Shown: one piece after another, positions 12,801-23,283 of the stretch | How the letters are laid out: each line of letters begins with the position of its first letter | How positions within the stretch are numbered: position 1 is the stretch's first letter | Assembly: GCA_963921935.1 (NCBI GenBank) | Contig: OY998177.1 | Location: forward strand, 5,669,754-5,733,753 | Source: Galeruca laticollis | Lineage: Eukaryota; Arthropoda; Insecta; Coleoptera; Chrysomelidae | Direction of reading: 5' to 3' | Length of the DNA: 64,000 nt | Notes under the pieces: model-generated | What the model saw: the letters and a program-made list of their open reading frames with translations, nothing else | Told to the model about the DNA's origin: nothing | Database searches by the model: none | Program-made: the position numbers and the translations under genes

Positions 12801-13102
12801 TTTCCCAGCTACGTGTTGGCTATGAATGAGACAGTGAGTAGTGTTTCTAGAATGGCGGGGGTTGAGTCACCAGTCAGCCGCGCTGAGCAACACAGGCGGG
12901 GACTGTGGAGAGGGTTGAATGCAGTGAACTCACCGGCTGAGAATAGCCAGCCTCGTGCTACCCGGTAACTCGGGCAACTACTACTGTACAGTACGATTCA
13001 AATTTCCCCCCTTTAAATACTCATCGCCTCCCACTTCCCCGGATAACCCAAATCGCCCACTTGTGGATCGTCGCCCCCATGTTGGGAACCACTGGAGTAG
13101 AG

Positions 13103-13847
13103 TATGCAAGACATGTATAAGCAAATATGAAACTAATAGTGAGATACGTGCTTGGACAGTTCAAACCAAAAGGATGTTTGAACTCAGTAGAGAGCCACAC
13201 AAGTTTGGTGTGAAACTCCAAGAACTCATTCAATGATTCAAAGGACAAGGGCATTTAAGATATCTGGTCCTAGACTATACATTACGTGATTCAATCTTTC
13301 TTACTTTTCTAATTCAATATTGTGTCATATATTAATTTATTGTACGTAAACAAATTTCTTGATTCGAATGCAAATATTTTTTTAACTGAGTAGATGGTTC
13401 TGGACAAAGCCAACAGGCCAGTCAAATGTTTTATGTGCTACTAATGCAATATGGTTTTCCAATTGTATGTGATTTAATAATGTTATCGTTATGTTTGACA
13501 TGAATTTGTTGGCTGTACAATATTGTTAATTATTAGTTCGAAAATCTGATAATTTTTTTTTATAAATTTTATTTACTATTAAATTTTAACTATTTATTTA
13601 TTTTTGAATTTTTTATTTTCTATTATTTTTTATTCTGTTATTATTGTTTTTTATTTATTTTTTATTCTTTTATTTTTCTTTATTCTTTTTTATTTTTCAG
13701 GTGCACTTACTTTTAGATTTAAAGGTTGCTTCACCGCGTACAGAGTTGTGTTAGTAGTTTTTATATAAAATATTATATATGGTGGGCATTTCAATATAAT
13801 ATGTTGGAAATCAACGATTTAATCGCATAAGCAAAATTCGTTACATA
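13103..13847. other. AT-rich stretch without recognisable gene
   Basis: No supported gene. 13550-13700 is extremely rich in TTTATT words, a low-complexity tract. Confidence 0.6.
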
Positions 13848-14910
13848 TACAGGGTGTCCCGCATAAGAACCGACACAGAGCAGAGGCGTGGAGGGGAGCC
13901 CAAAATATGACGATTAGGGACAATTTACCTTTATACCAAGTTGCATCCCTGAGGAATTATAGGGCCTCAAAGTAGGGCCCAAAATTTCGGAAAAAATGTA
14001 TTTCTTTGTAATACTTCAACTTAAAAATACCAAATTTGATACATTGTATGAGACTGTTAAGTACATCAAGTAATGGTAAGTACAAGGCGATCGAACCATT
14101 TTGGGGGGATGATTCGGAGTGACATAACCTTAAAATTTCACTAAAGTTTTTTATCTGTCAGTTGATTTGAAAAATTTTAGTTCATACCATGGATAATTTT
14201 ATTTTAAAACTTTTTCTACTCTTGTAATGCTGCATAAAACTTTGTCATTTTCTAGGAAATGTCGAATTCTTCAACACTTCTTCTACAGTTTCCTTCACAA
14301 AAACCTAACACCAATATACATATCCACTTGTTCGCTAAATGAAAATTTTCCACTTATTTAAAAAAAATCATAACAATTCACTTACTATAGGAACTGAATT
14401 GCAAATTGTCAAATTTGATGTATAAATTCATAGCCTTTTGACCTTTTTGTAACTTTTTAAATAACATTTTTTAAAACACGTCTTTGGTTATTCGACTTTT
14501 CCTTAATATTGACAAAGTTTAGTGCAAAATTGTAAGAGTTAAAAAAGTTTTAGAATTAAATTATGCATGATATGAAAATGAAAAGTTTGAAATCAACTGA
14601 GAGATGAAAAACTTCTATTTAATTCTAAGGTTAGGTTACCCCTAATTAACCTCCCAGAATGGTTCAATCGCCTTCTACTTACCATTACCTAATGCCCTTA
14701 ACCGTCTCATACAGTGTATCAAATTTGGTAGTTTTAAGTTAAAGGGATGCAAAGAAATTAATTTTTTCCTAAATTTTGGGCCCTATTTTGAGTCCCCATA
14801 ACTGCTCAGGGGTGCAGCTTGGTATAAAAGTAAATTGCCCCTAATCGTCATATTTTGAGCTCTCCTATACACCTCTGCACTGTGTTGGTTCTTATGCGGG
14901 ACACCCTGTA
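13848..14910. mobile_element. Foldback element, TACAGGGTGTCCC ends, TA target duplication
   Basis: The left end TACAGGGTGTCCCGCATAAG is mirrored by CTTATGCGGGACACCCTGTA at the right end. Inverted similarity continues inward for about 350 bp on each side (for example CCTTATACCAAG-type and GTACTTACCATTAC-type words). The element is preceded and followed by TA, consistent with a TA target duplication. It is 1,063 bp, with no coding sequence. It is a non-autonomous element of the Tc/mariner- or ISL2EU-like kind; the superfamily cannot be fixed without a transposase. Confidence 0.8.
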
Positions 14911-15469
14911 TAATAAACCAATTTTTTTCCTGTATGCTGGATATAGGGCATGATTACTTCTCAGAAGGCAGATTGTCCTGATTAATTTTCTATTTGAGTA
15001 ATTAGTAAACCATGGTTTTCTTCGTACTGTTGGTTGTATGGCCATATAATATTTACGTTTTCAGCTTTGTGAGTAAACTTGTTGCCAATTTCGTCTTAGG
15101 TTCTTTTTCAGAATTGTATACAAATAGGAGATAGGATTTTTTTATTCAATGATACGTCTAGATTGGGTGAGAGTTTAGGGTACCCCATTATAATATCAAT
15201 GAAAGATCCCGCACAAAGCGTATGCAGAACGGTTCCCAGTCGAATCTGCTGCAAATTTAGTATGCCGTATTACAAGCATATTTGTCGAATGAGAGGGAGT
15301 ATTTTAAATAAAGTTTTAAATTAAATATTGTTAATATGTTACTGCCATGATCTATCAGCTGCATCTTGTACGGATCCAATTACCTGTGTTGACGCATAGC
15401 GAATGTTGACTTGATGGCGTGCCTACCACAAAACCATAATACACTAGCAACATATACCGAGAGTTCGAG
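14911..15469. other. Stretch without recognisable gene
   Basis: No domain recognised. It may include the degenerate 3' flank of the minus-strand DDE_4 transposase that ends near 15470. Confidence 0.5.
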
Positions 15470-16138
15470 CACCAGATTTTCAAGTAGAGTAATAACCGTC
15501 GATACTAGTTTGTTCTTCATCTTCTATTTGATCGTTAAGTTCAATGTCATTAGTTGGTCGATAAGAAATCCAAAGCTGATAATTAGTTGCATTTCCGAAA
15601 CGAGAACTCTTAGAAGTCAAAATTGGATAATATTGTAAGTTTCAGACATCTAAACGCATCCACCTTGGAGCATTTCTTGTATTGAGACTCTCCGTTGCAA
15701 CTAACGCTTGAACAACATTTGGTTCTGCCGCCTTTTAAAATAAACTTTGAGCCAGTTGTGCATCGGCTCCTTCCATATGGATAGTTGGGCGATATTTATT
15801 GATAATGGATCCAACTATTCTATAAAAATCTCCTAGATGAGAAAGATGCTGGATTTGTATTTTTTTATCTAGAAACTTAGAAATTGTTTTATATATGTCC
15901 ATTCCCTGCTTCTACTATCCACCTTGATTTTGTAATAAGACGGGAATGATTCGCATCTTCGGTGTTTAGTTGATGTTGGTAAAGCAACAATACTGCTGGC
16001 ATTTTGTGCATAATACCTAGTTGTGCAAGTATTTTTGTAGCATCTGGATATCCTCTATCAACTATTACATTATCATGTTCCTGGACCACCTTCTCATTAT
16101 ATTGCCGCCTCTTTCAAGTTCATTTCGCAAAATAGCAT
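15470..16138 (-). pseudogene. DDE_4-type transposase, C-terminal part (split gene)
   Basis: Read on the minus strand from 16138. It starts AILRNELERGGNIMRRW, then after a frameshift VIVDRGYPDATKILAQLGI (second catalytic Asp in VDRGY), HKMPAVLLL, EDANHSRLITKSRWIVEAGN (catalytic Glu in WIVEAGNGH). A decayed C-terminus with several stops runs to about 15470. The family is HTH_Tnp_4/DDE_Tnp_4 (Harbinger/ISL2EU-like). The first half of the same gene lies at 23305-24045; the two halves join in register once the 7.2-kb insertion and one TAGCAT copy are removed. Confidence 0.8.
16133..16138. repeat. 6-bp target-site duplication TAGCAT (left copy)
   Basis: TAGCAT at 16133-16138 is repeated at 23305-23310 on the far side of the element. 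Removing the element and one copy restores continuous transposase coding sequence across the junction, which independently confirms the insertion boundaries. Confidence 0.95.
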
Positions 16139-16159
16139 AGTAGAGTATGGGTCGCTTTA
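16139..16159. repeat. Left terminal inverted repeat (21 bp, perfect)
   Basis: It matches the complement of 23284-23304 at all 21 positions and diverges immediately after. The inward 880 bp on the left have no counterpart at the right end, so the right arm seems to have been deleted there. Confidence 0.95.
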
Positions 16160-16209
16160 GTCCAAGGTCATTGTGTGTGACGTCACATGACCACGCCCTA
16201 TGACGTAGC

Positions 16210-16275
16210 TGTCATATGTCATCTGTCACACGTGTCATCTGTCAAATGTGTCATCTGTCAAATGTGTCAACAGTC
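16210..16275. repeat. Short direct repeats, about 19-bp unit
   Basis: The phrase GTCATCTGTCA recurs about every 19 bp in CTGTCATATGTCATCTGTCA-like units. It lies just inside the left terminal repeat of the 7.2-kb element. Confidence 0.75.
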
Positions 16276-16342
16276 ATGTGTTCTGTACCATATGTCATAA
16301 GTATAGGTAAGAAAACCACATTACTCTGCTTTATAAGGGGGC

Positions 16343-16640
16343 ACTTTGTTATTATTAATCAGATTAATGTTGAATGAACGGTATTATGTTAGGTACGTCA
16401 CTACGACGATGTGTAGTCGTAAAATGTTATACAGGGTGTAGTCGTAAAAATATTAGGGTGTAAAGGTATACAGGGTTGTGTAAAAGAGAGTACTTTGTTA
16501 TTATTAATCAGATTGATGTTGAATAAACGGTATCATGTTAGGTACGTCACTACGACGATGTGAAGTCGTAAAATGTTATACAGGGTGTAGTCGTAAAAAT
16601 ATTAGGGTGTAAAGGTATACAGGTTTGTGTAAAAGAAGCA
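16343..16640. repeat. Two 149-bp direct repeats
   Basis: ACTTTGTTATTATTAATCAG starts at 16343 and 16492. Each unit contains GGTATTATGTTAGGTACGTC (or one-base variants), TACGACGATGTG and two TACAGGGTG/TACAGG words. The same words build the arrays at 17975-18590 and 21300-21561, so this is a diverged branch of one repeat family. Confidence 0.85.
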
Positions 16641-16703
16641 AACCCCGCGAGGATGAGTCAAGTCGGGGCATCCTCGTCTCTGTTTCATCAGCGTCCTGGT
16701 GTA

Positions 16704-17130
16704 TGATTGGACTCGTTCTCTGGTTGGTTAGCGTCCTCGTGTCTGATTGGCCAAACTACACCACCAGATGACGAGAATGCAGTTACCTTGCCATCTGTCG
16801 TCGTCAACCTACATGGTCCACCACGTGTCCTTAATACAGTTAACCTTGTGTCATCTTCTATCTAGCCGTGACGTCACCGGAAAAGGTCGAAAGGCGATAA
16901 CCTGACATAGCAAACCCACGAAATCTTGTGTAGCGGGAGTAAGCCCAAATTATTATCGGATTGGACTTGTTCTCTGGTTGGTTAGCGTCCTCGTGTCTGA
17001 TTGGCCAAACTACACCACCAGATGTCGACAATGCAGCTACCTTGCCATCTATCGTCGTCAACCTACATTATACACCAGGTGTCGGTAATACAGTTACCTT
17101 GTCTTGCTATCTATCGTCGTCAGCCTACAT
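16704..17130. repeat. Two direct repeats of about 150 bp
   Basis: Copies start at 16704 and 16959 with GATTGGAC(T)(C/T)GTTCTCTGG and continue with AGCGTCCTCGTGTCTGATTG. The second copy leads into repeated CTATCGTCGTCA(A/G)CCTACATT segments. The last segments are found inverted at 23210-23280. Confidence 0.8.
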
Positions 17131-17145
17131 TATCCACCCGATATA

Positions 17146-17560
17146 CAACTACTCTATTGGAAATTTCTATGTAGAAGGCTATACTCCTTTAGAAGATTGC
17201 ATAACTCTGCTACAAGATAGTAAATTGTACTTCCAGAATTCTCCGTTATACTCTGTGTCGATTGCAAAAATGTGATCAAAGCTGTTAAAAAGTCTGCAAA
17301 ACAGTTGCTGTCTTGTGTTTAACAATATGTTGCAATATGTTTATAGTGGGTAATAGCAATACAAGAAAGTTGACGGGGATACAAATAAATTTACTACTAA
17401 AAGAAATCGACGCAAGGAAGAAGGTTATAAATTACATTCTCTCTGCATGCACCTTTAAGAAAGGAGAACAGAGACAATGTTCGAATTATACAAAATTGTT
17501 ACATTATAGCTGGAGAGACTTACTTGTCTAGAGCCAGCACCCATTACCCAATAGACTTAG
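17146..17560 (+). pseudogene. Decayed left-arm copy of the central element gene
   Basis: The plus strand encodes YNYSIGNFYVEGYTP, then DCITLLQDSKLYFQNSPLYS with VSIAKM, a TGA, and then KSLQNSCCLVFNNMLQYV-like sequence and GNSNTRKLTGIQINLL. This is collinear with about residues 165-268 of the 605-residue part of the central protein (DCLTLLEDSKLHFQNAPLYS and GNSNTRKLTGLQISL). Only this middle portion survives before a deletion jumps to the 3' flank. It is in the opposite orientation to the central gene and mirrors the right-arm copy at 22790-23279. Confidence 0.8.
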
Positions 17561-17904
17561 ATTGAAGGATTAAAATAAAAATTGACGTGGTCAAATATAC
17601 ACTCGACAGAAACAAAGAAAGAGTTGTATTTTGTGTATACGTTTTGTTAAACCTGTATTAATATTCTAATAAAAACTTTTAAAGATATCGTTGTTTTACA
17701 AATTTTTTTTGTCCACTTTTGTCTTATTATTTTTAAAGAAATATATTTTATTTTATATTTTAATTGAGATAATGAAATGCAGTAAGACTTTGCAGTGACC
17801 TCTCTATTATAAAAAAAACCAGCCCACCCTGAGGCACTCGGAGCTTGAGTCTTACGCAATAGTGGAAATATGTATTTAATTTTCTAAAAAATTTTAACAT
17901 ATGT

Positions 17905-17908
<4 letters not shown>

Positions 17909-17972
<64 letters not shown>
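17909..17972. repeat. (TA)n microsatellite in the left inverted arm
   Basis: A pure TA run of about 64 bp. It sits in the same context as the run at 21562-21623 in the other arm (ATGTTAAAATTTT on one side, ACCAATAAGATGCAT on the other), so both derive from one duplicated arm. Confidence 0.9.
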
Positions 17973-17973
<1 letters not shown>

Positions 17974-17974
17974 A

Positions 17975-18590
17975 ATAAGATGCATTTTTTATCGAACAAA
18001 AACATTAGGTCAATACATCGATCGGTCAATATACAGGGTGTCGACATAAAGATGTAAAAAAAAGACACTCTGCTATTATTGGTTTGATTTTCATCGAACG
18101 AAAACAATACGTCATTATGACGTTCGATCAGTATACAGGGTGTCGACATAAATATGTCAAAAAGCCACTACTACGTTCGATCAATATACAGGGTGTCGAC
18201 ATAAAGATGTCATAAGGGAACTCTGCTACTATTGGTCGGATTGAAGTTGAACAAACGGTATTATGTTAGATACGTCACTACGACGTTCGATCAATATACA
18301 GTATGTCGACATCAAGATGCCATTAGGGCACTAGCACATATCTCTGCTATTATTGGTCAGATTTTTATGGAACAAAAGACATTATGATTGTTAGATTTTT
18401 GTCGTATACCGGATGTGCAAAAAAGATGTCATTAAGGCACTAGCACATATCTCTGCCATCATTGGTCAGATTTTTATGGAACAAAAGACATTATGATTGT
18501 TAGATTATTATCGTATACAGGATGTGCAAAAAAGATGCCATTAGGGCACTAGCACATATCTCTGCTATTATTGGTCAGATTTTTCCACGA
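17975..18590. repeat. Iteron-like array, about 105-110-bp units
   Basis: TATACAGGGTGTCGACAT or close variants occur near 18030, 18130, 18187 and 18295, then as TATACCGGATGTGCAA near 18403 and TATACAGGATGTGCAA near 18512. Between them are repeats of TCTGCTATTATTGGT and of a GAACAAA(A)-to-ATTATG segment. The left part also carries repeated ACGTTCGATC next to the TACAGGGTG word. The array lies directly beyond the 3' side of the central gene. Regularly spaced repeats next to a gene are typical of replication or transposition protein-binding sites, but function here is inference. Confidence 0.85.
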
Positions 18591-18808
18591 CCCACACTCC
18601 TATCGCTTCCCTCCCTTTCACCATCATCAACTATTCTCCCATCCAGATAGATGGTTTAACAATAAATAAGAACAAAGGTGGGAAAATTTGTGAAACAACG
18701 ATGCCTTTAAAAGATTTATTAAAATGTTTATGAAGGTTTAACAAAATTTATACACAAAATACAACTCTTTCTTTGTTCCTGTTGGGTGTATATTTTAACA
18801 CGTCAAAT

Positions 18809-18814
18809 TTTATT
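18809..18814 (-). other. Candidate poly(A) signal AATAAA of the central gene
   Basis: AATAAA on the minus strand 36 nt beyond the stop codon at 18850. Confidence 0.5.
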
Positions 18815-18849
18815 TTTATCCTATAATCTAAGTCTATTTCTTCTAATTC

Positions 18850-21039
18850 TTATTCCAACCAGTAATTTGAAAGGTACAAAACATCTATATTGTCTAGTTT
18901 TAATATGTAGCGGATTCTACCTCTATGCATAACTTCTTTAATTCCAGATATTACCAGTTCTGTACCTTCTGCAAATTCTTCTAGTCGATGACAATCCCTA
19001 AATTTTATGTTATCCGCAATTTCTTGCATTTTAACAACGTTAACCCTCTCCACCTCCACTTGGGTAAATGAAACGTCTACATTTTTCCATGCGCCTGTGT
19101 AAAATTGCAAGTTTTCGATTTTGGCAAATGTGTTATCATTAAAACTCGTATATCCATTTGTAGTAAAGGTAGCAAATGGTTTTTCGGTTGGCAAACATAT
19201 TAATTCCATTCCATTGTTATATGGTAATGTGACATAACCGTCTGCAACAAGAGCTTCTCTATTATTGTAAACGCGTAAAAACGAATTTTTGTGGTAACCC
19301 TTTATGTAGTAGACGTCTCTTTGCCCTTTCTTATCCGCCAAAACTCCTACATAGGTATATTTATTTTTGTTGTTAACGGTGAACGCGTATACGCTGTACT
19401 CTCCAGACGATTCTAAGTTTTTCCACCTGGTGCAGAAATAATGTTCTAGTCTCCCCTTTAATTCTGCTATCTTCTGTTCTTTCTCCAAAAAATGTTTATA
19501 TTCCTTTTTAATCGTAGCTGTATTTTCTAAATACTCTATCTTCCTTTTCTTTAATTCTGTTTCCTCCATTTCTAATTTCCGTTTCTTTACAGATAATACA
19601 GAAATATGGGAAATTGGTGTTACTTCTTTTAGCACAAAAGGCATTAGCTTACTATTTTTGTTTACCCTCTTTCTTAGAATATTACATGTAGATACCAGTC
19701 CTAGCTCCTGAATGTCGATATCTTCCGGGATAGTGCTGAACAGTGTGGAAGACCGGGTAAAGAATGTTTCTCCAGCCTTAATATAGCATTTTTGAGAAAT
19801 TCGAACATTTTTCTCCTTATTATTCGTATCTTCTATGAACTTTATATAATTAATTGGTAATAAGTTAAAACTAAATGCAGAAATACAATAATTTACAACT
19901 TTTTTGCTTGCGCTGGGTTCCATTGGTAAACTAATCTGTAGACCAGTTAATTTTCTTGTATTACTGTTACCCCAATATACATATTGCAGTATATTGTTAA
20001 ATACAAGACAGCAGCTCTTTTGCAGACTTTCTGACAACTTTGTCCACATTTTAGCAAACGAGATAGAGTATAATGGTGCATTTTGGAAATGTAGTTTGCT
20101 ATCCTCCAGTAAGGTTAGACAGTCTTCTAAGCAATTGTATTCCCTTGTCTTGTTATCGACCATGGAATAATTATATATGGTTGCTTCTAGTCTTGTGATT
20201 CCATATTCTCTGGCTAAAGTGTTGGAAAATGTGTCTTTTAATCTCTTATCTGGGCAGTTGACGAAATCTATAATATGGTTACCAATGCTCTTGTTAATAC
20301 CAGGACTGGTTATTTGACAAATAAATTTGTTGTATATTTTAACCCTTGCATTAGATGTGAGCCAAGTAAGGCAATCTATGCCAACTGTAATATTATTATT
20401 TACAATTACGTTACAATTCTCCCGATACATTCCATGTTTACGAAAATTAAAGTTACTTGTTAAGTAGTTTATTATTTCTTCTTTCTGGAACACCCCGCAG
20501 AAGTCTTCTTTTTGTAATTGTTTTAATAATTCGGGTAATTCTTTTAACAATGTTTCCACATTTACATCTGCTAGTTCCACTTTATATGGTATACATATAG
20601 GTTTAACATATTTTTTCGTAATTCTTTCCATACTTTCTCCAAGAACTTCTCGAACACCTTTGGACATCTGATTGTCGCTGTGTAAGAAGAAGGGTAGATT
20701 GGCTTTAACTCCGTGTCTCGCAGAAACAAGGTCACCAAATTTCTCTCGAAGTTAACTGTTAAACGAGCCACAAATTTCCTTTTGTACAAGTACACTTCCT
20801 CCATTACAGTCCTCCGAACCGCATAACTTTACAACCATTATATTGTCACAAAATGGATCCGTTATCGGTCTAAGTGCCTCTCTCAGTAGCTCTTCTCCTT
20901 CCGTGTAATCGATATTTCCAATATCCGTAATTAGATTGTCTATATTTTCTGTTAGTAACCATGTTCCGAATCTTTCGTTAGTCGGTTCAACCTTTCTTCC
21001 GTATAACTCGCTTACAGTGTAAACTTGGTTGGATGACAT
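18850..21039 (-). CDS. Unrecognised element protein, 729 sense codons with one in-frame TAA
   Basis: I do not recognise this protein. The frame opens at ATG 21039 and ends at 18850. It is open for 95 codons, has TAA at 20752-20754, and stays in the same frame afterwards; a downstream ATG at 20667 gives an uninterrupted 605 residues. In 605-residue numbering the visible features are: VKIYNK at 109-114 and RLEATIY at 159-165, an arrangement faintly like some rolling-circle initiator proteins (YxK then RxE); a cysteine-containing middle with SCCLVFNN; a highly charged segment 361-410 with KKRKLEMEETELKKRK, possibly coiled coil and nuclear localisation; and a compact C-terminus 560-605 ending YLSNYWLE that could be a small beta-barrel. 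There is no P-loop, no HxH pair and no DDE or RT motif. A TATA box and initiator lie upstream and AATAAA downstream. Two decayed copies lie in the flanking inverted arms. Confidence 0.75.
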
Positions 21040-21070
21040 GTTAACACTTCTACGATCTGGCGATCAGTAA

Positions 21071-21105
21071 ACTGGGTATTGCTTTAGACGCTCTTATTAT
21101 TTATA
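21071..21105 (-). promoter_or_regulatory. TATA box and initiator of the central gene
   Basis: On the minus strand TATAAATA (21105-21098) precedes a CCAGTTT initiator-like site with its A at 21073, 32 nt from the start of the TATA box and 34 nt before the ATG at 21039. AGATCG, a possible downstream element, follows. The spacing is that of an insect RNA polymerase II core promoter. Confidence 0.6.
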
Positions 21106-21299
21106 GCAATCGTGGAAAGAAGTTCGGTTATTTTCGCTTATCATCGGACAGTATTGCATAACAAAAGTACTTAATGTGACAAACTCGCGACTTAAGCTGC
21201 GGAAGGTGGCAAAAAGGGTGGGGAGGCGAAATTAAAAACATTACTATGCAGACGATTAAAGATTGTATTAAATTGAGGTTTTGCCAGCGCTTAGAAGAA

Positions 21300-21559
21300 A
21301 CGTCGTAGTGACATATCTAACATAATACCGTTTGTTCAACTTCAATCCGACCAATAGTTGCAGAGTTCTCTTATGACATCTTTATGTCGACACCCTGTAT
21401 ATTGATCGAACGTCGTAATGACGTATTGTTTCCGTTCGATGAAAATCAAACCAATAATAGCAGAGTGTCTTTTTTTAACATCTTTATGTCGACACCCTGT
21501 ATATTGACCGATCGATGTATTGACCTAATGTTTTTGTTCGATACAAAATGCATCTTATT

Positions 21560-21561
<2 letters not shown>
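21300..21561. repeat. Iteron-like array, inverted relative to 17975-18290
   Basis: ATGTCGACACCCTGTATA occurs near 21385 and 21486, with TCGTAGTGAC(A)TAT and CCGTTTGTTCAACTTCAATC beside it. The whole stretch is the inverted counterpart of 17975-18290. It sits upstream of the central gene's promoter, so the gene is bracketed by the same repeats in opposite orientation. Confidence 0.85.

Positions 21562-21623
<62 letters not shown>
21562..21623. repeat. (TA)n microsatellite in the right inverted arm
   Basis: The inverted-arm counterpart of 17909-17972. Confidence 0.9.
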
Positions 21624-21626
<3 letters not shown>

Positions 21627-21959
21627 GCATATGTTAAAATTTTTTAGAAAATTAAATACATATTTCCACTATTGTGTAAGACTCAAGCTCCGAGTGCCTC
21701 AGGGTGGGCTAGTTTTTTATAACAGAAAGGTTACTGCAAAGTCTTACAGCATTTCATTATCTCAATTAAAATATGGGGATTCATTATATATTTCTTTACC
21801 ATTAAATAAGACAAAAGTGGACAAAAAAAATTTGTAAAACAACGATATCTTTAAAAGTTTTTACTAGAATATTAATACAGGTTTAAAAACGTAGACACCA
21901 AATACAACTCTTTCTTTGTTTCTGTCGAGTGTATATTTTACCACGTCAATTTTTATTTT

Positions 21960-23279
21960 AATCCTTCAATCTAAGTCTATTTCTTCTAATTCTCGTTCTA
22001 ACCAGTAATTCGAAAGTTAAAAAAACATTTATATATTGTCTGTCTATATTCCTTTTTAACGGTAGCTGTATTTTCTGAATACTCCATCTTCCTTTTCTTT
22101 AATACAGAAATATAGGGGACATTGGTATTACTTCTTCTAGCACAAAAGGCATTAGCTTACTATTTTTGTTCACTCTCTCTTTCTGAGAACTTTGGGTTAT
22201 AATATTACATGTATATACCCCGTCCGAGCTCCTGTATGTAAAGAATGTATCTCCAACCTTAATATAGCATTTTTGAGAGGTTCGAACATTTTTCTCCTTA
22301 TTATTCGTATCTTCTACGATCTCTATATAATTAATAGGTAAGAAGTCTTATCTGGGGTAGTGGACGGAATCTATTATATGGTTACCAATGCTCTTGTTAA
22401 CACGAGGACTGCTTATTTGACAAATAAATTTGTTGTATATTTTAATCCTTGTATTAGAGGTGAGCCAAGTAAAAAAGGCAATCTATGCCAACTGTTTTAT
22501 TATTATTTACAATTACGTTACAAATCTCCCGATACATTCCATCTTACTCTGTTACACAAAATTATAAATATTTTCTATCTTATCGAATGTGTTGTCTTAG
22601 GTAAGACGTAATACCTTTTGTAGTAAATGTTAAAAAAACGTTTCTTCTGTAGGCAAACATATTATCTCCATACATTTATTATAAAGTATTGTAACATAAC
22701 CATCTGCAATAAGAACTGCTATATTGTTGCTGTAAACACTTAGAAAATATATATTGGTTTTTTATTGTTTATGGTAATGGGTGCTAGCTCTAGACAAGTA
22801 AGTCTCTCCAGCTATAATGTAACAATTTTGTATAATTCGAACATTGTGTCTGTTCTCCTTTCTTAAAGGTGCATGCAGAGAGAATGTAATTTATAACCAT
22901 CTTCCTTGCGTCGATTTCTTTTAGTAGTAAATTTATTTGTATCCCCGTCAACTTTCTTGTATTGCTATTACCCACTATAAACATATTGCAACATATTGTT
23001 AAACACAAGACAGCAACTGTTTTGCAGACTTTTTAACAACTTTGCCCACATTTTTGCAATCGACACAGAGTATAACGGAGAATTCTGGAAGTACAATTTA
23101 CTATCTTGTAGCAGAGTTATGCAATCTTCTGAAGGAGTATAGCCTTCTACATAGAAATTTCCAATAGAGTAGTTGTATATCGGGTGGATAATGTAGGTTG
23201 ACGACGATAGATAGCAAGACAAGGTAACTGTATTACCGACACCTGGTGGATAATGTAGGTTGACGACGATAGATGGCAA
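21960..23279 (-). pseudogene. Decayed right-arm copy of the central element gene
   Basis: Same orientation as the central gene. 23166-22800 encodes YNYSIGNFYVEGYTP, DCITLLQDSKLYFQNSPLYS, AKMWAKLLKSLQNSCCLVF and GNSNTRKLTGIQINLL, collinear with the central protein. 22300-22130 matches the stretch before the charged segment, 22100-22040 matches part of the charged segment, and 22010-21960 matches the C-terminal codons and 3' flank. Many stops, frameshifts and internal deletions; a small segment near 22350-22540 matches the N-terminal third and is out of order. It therefore records an older, rearranged duplicate. Confidence 0.8.
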
Positions 23280-23283
23280 GGTT

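Larger units (their letters stand above)
11117..13094 (-). mobile_element. hAT-type DNA transposon relic with 8-bp target duplication
   Basis: The left end starts CAGTGGTTCCTAAC and the right end finishes GTTGGGAACCACTG, an inverted pair typical of hAT elements. The flanks are GACTAGAG (11109-11116) and GAGTAGAG (13095-13102), an 8-bp target duplication with one mismatch; 8 bp is the hAT length. The element is 1,978 bp. It contains minus-strand transposase fragments (12120-12800), a foldback repeat (11269-11480) and a short tandem duplication (11501-11608). Confidence 0.8.

Noticed and set aside
18850..20667. HUH endonuclease assignment of the central protein
   Set aside because: No His-x-His pair is present; the YNK and RLE words alone are too weak.
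20571..20804. 77-codon minus-strand frame overlapping the central gene, considered as a frameshift partner
   Set aside because: The 95- and 605-codon frames are already in the same register, separated only by one TAA and 28 codons, so no frameshift is needed.
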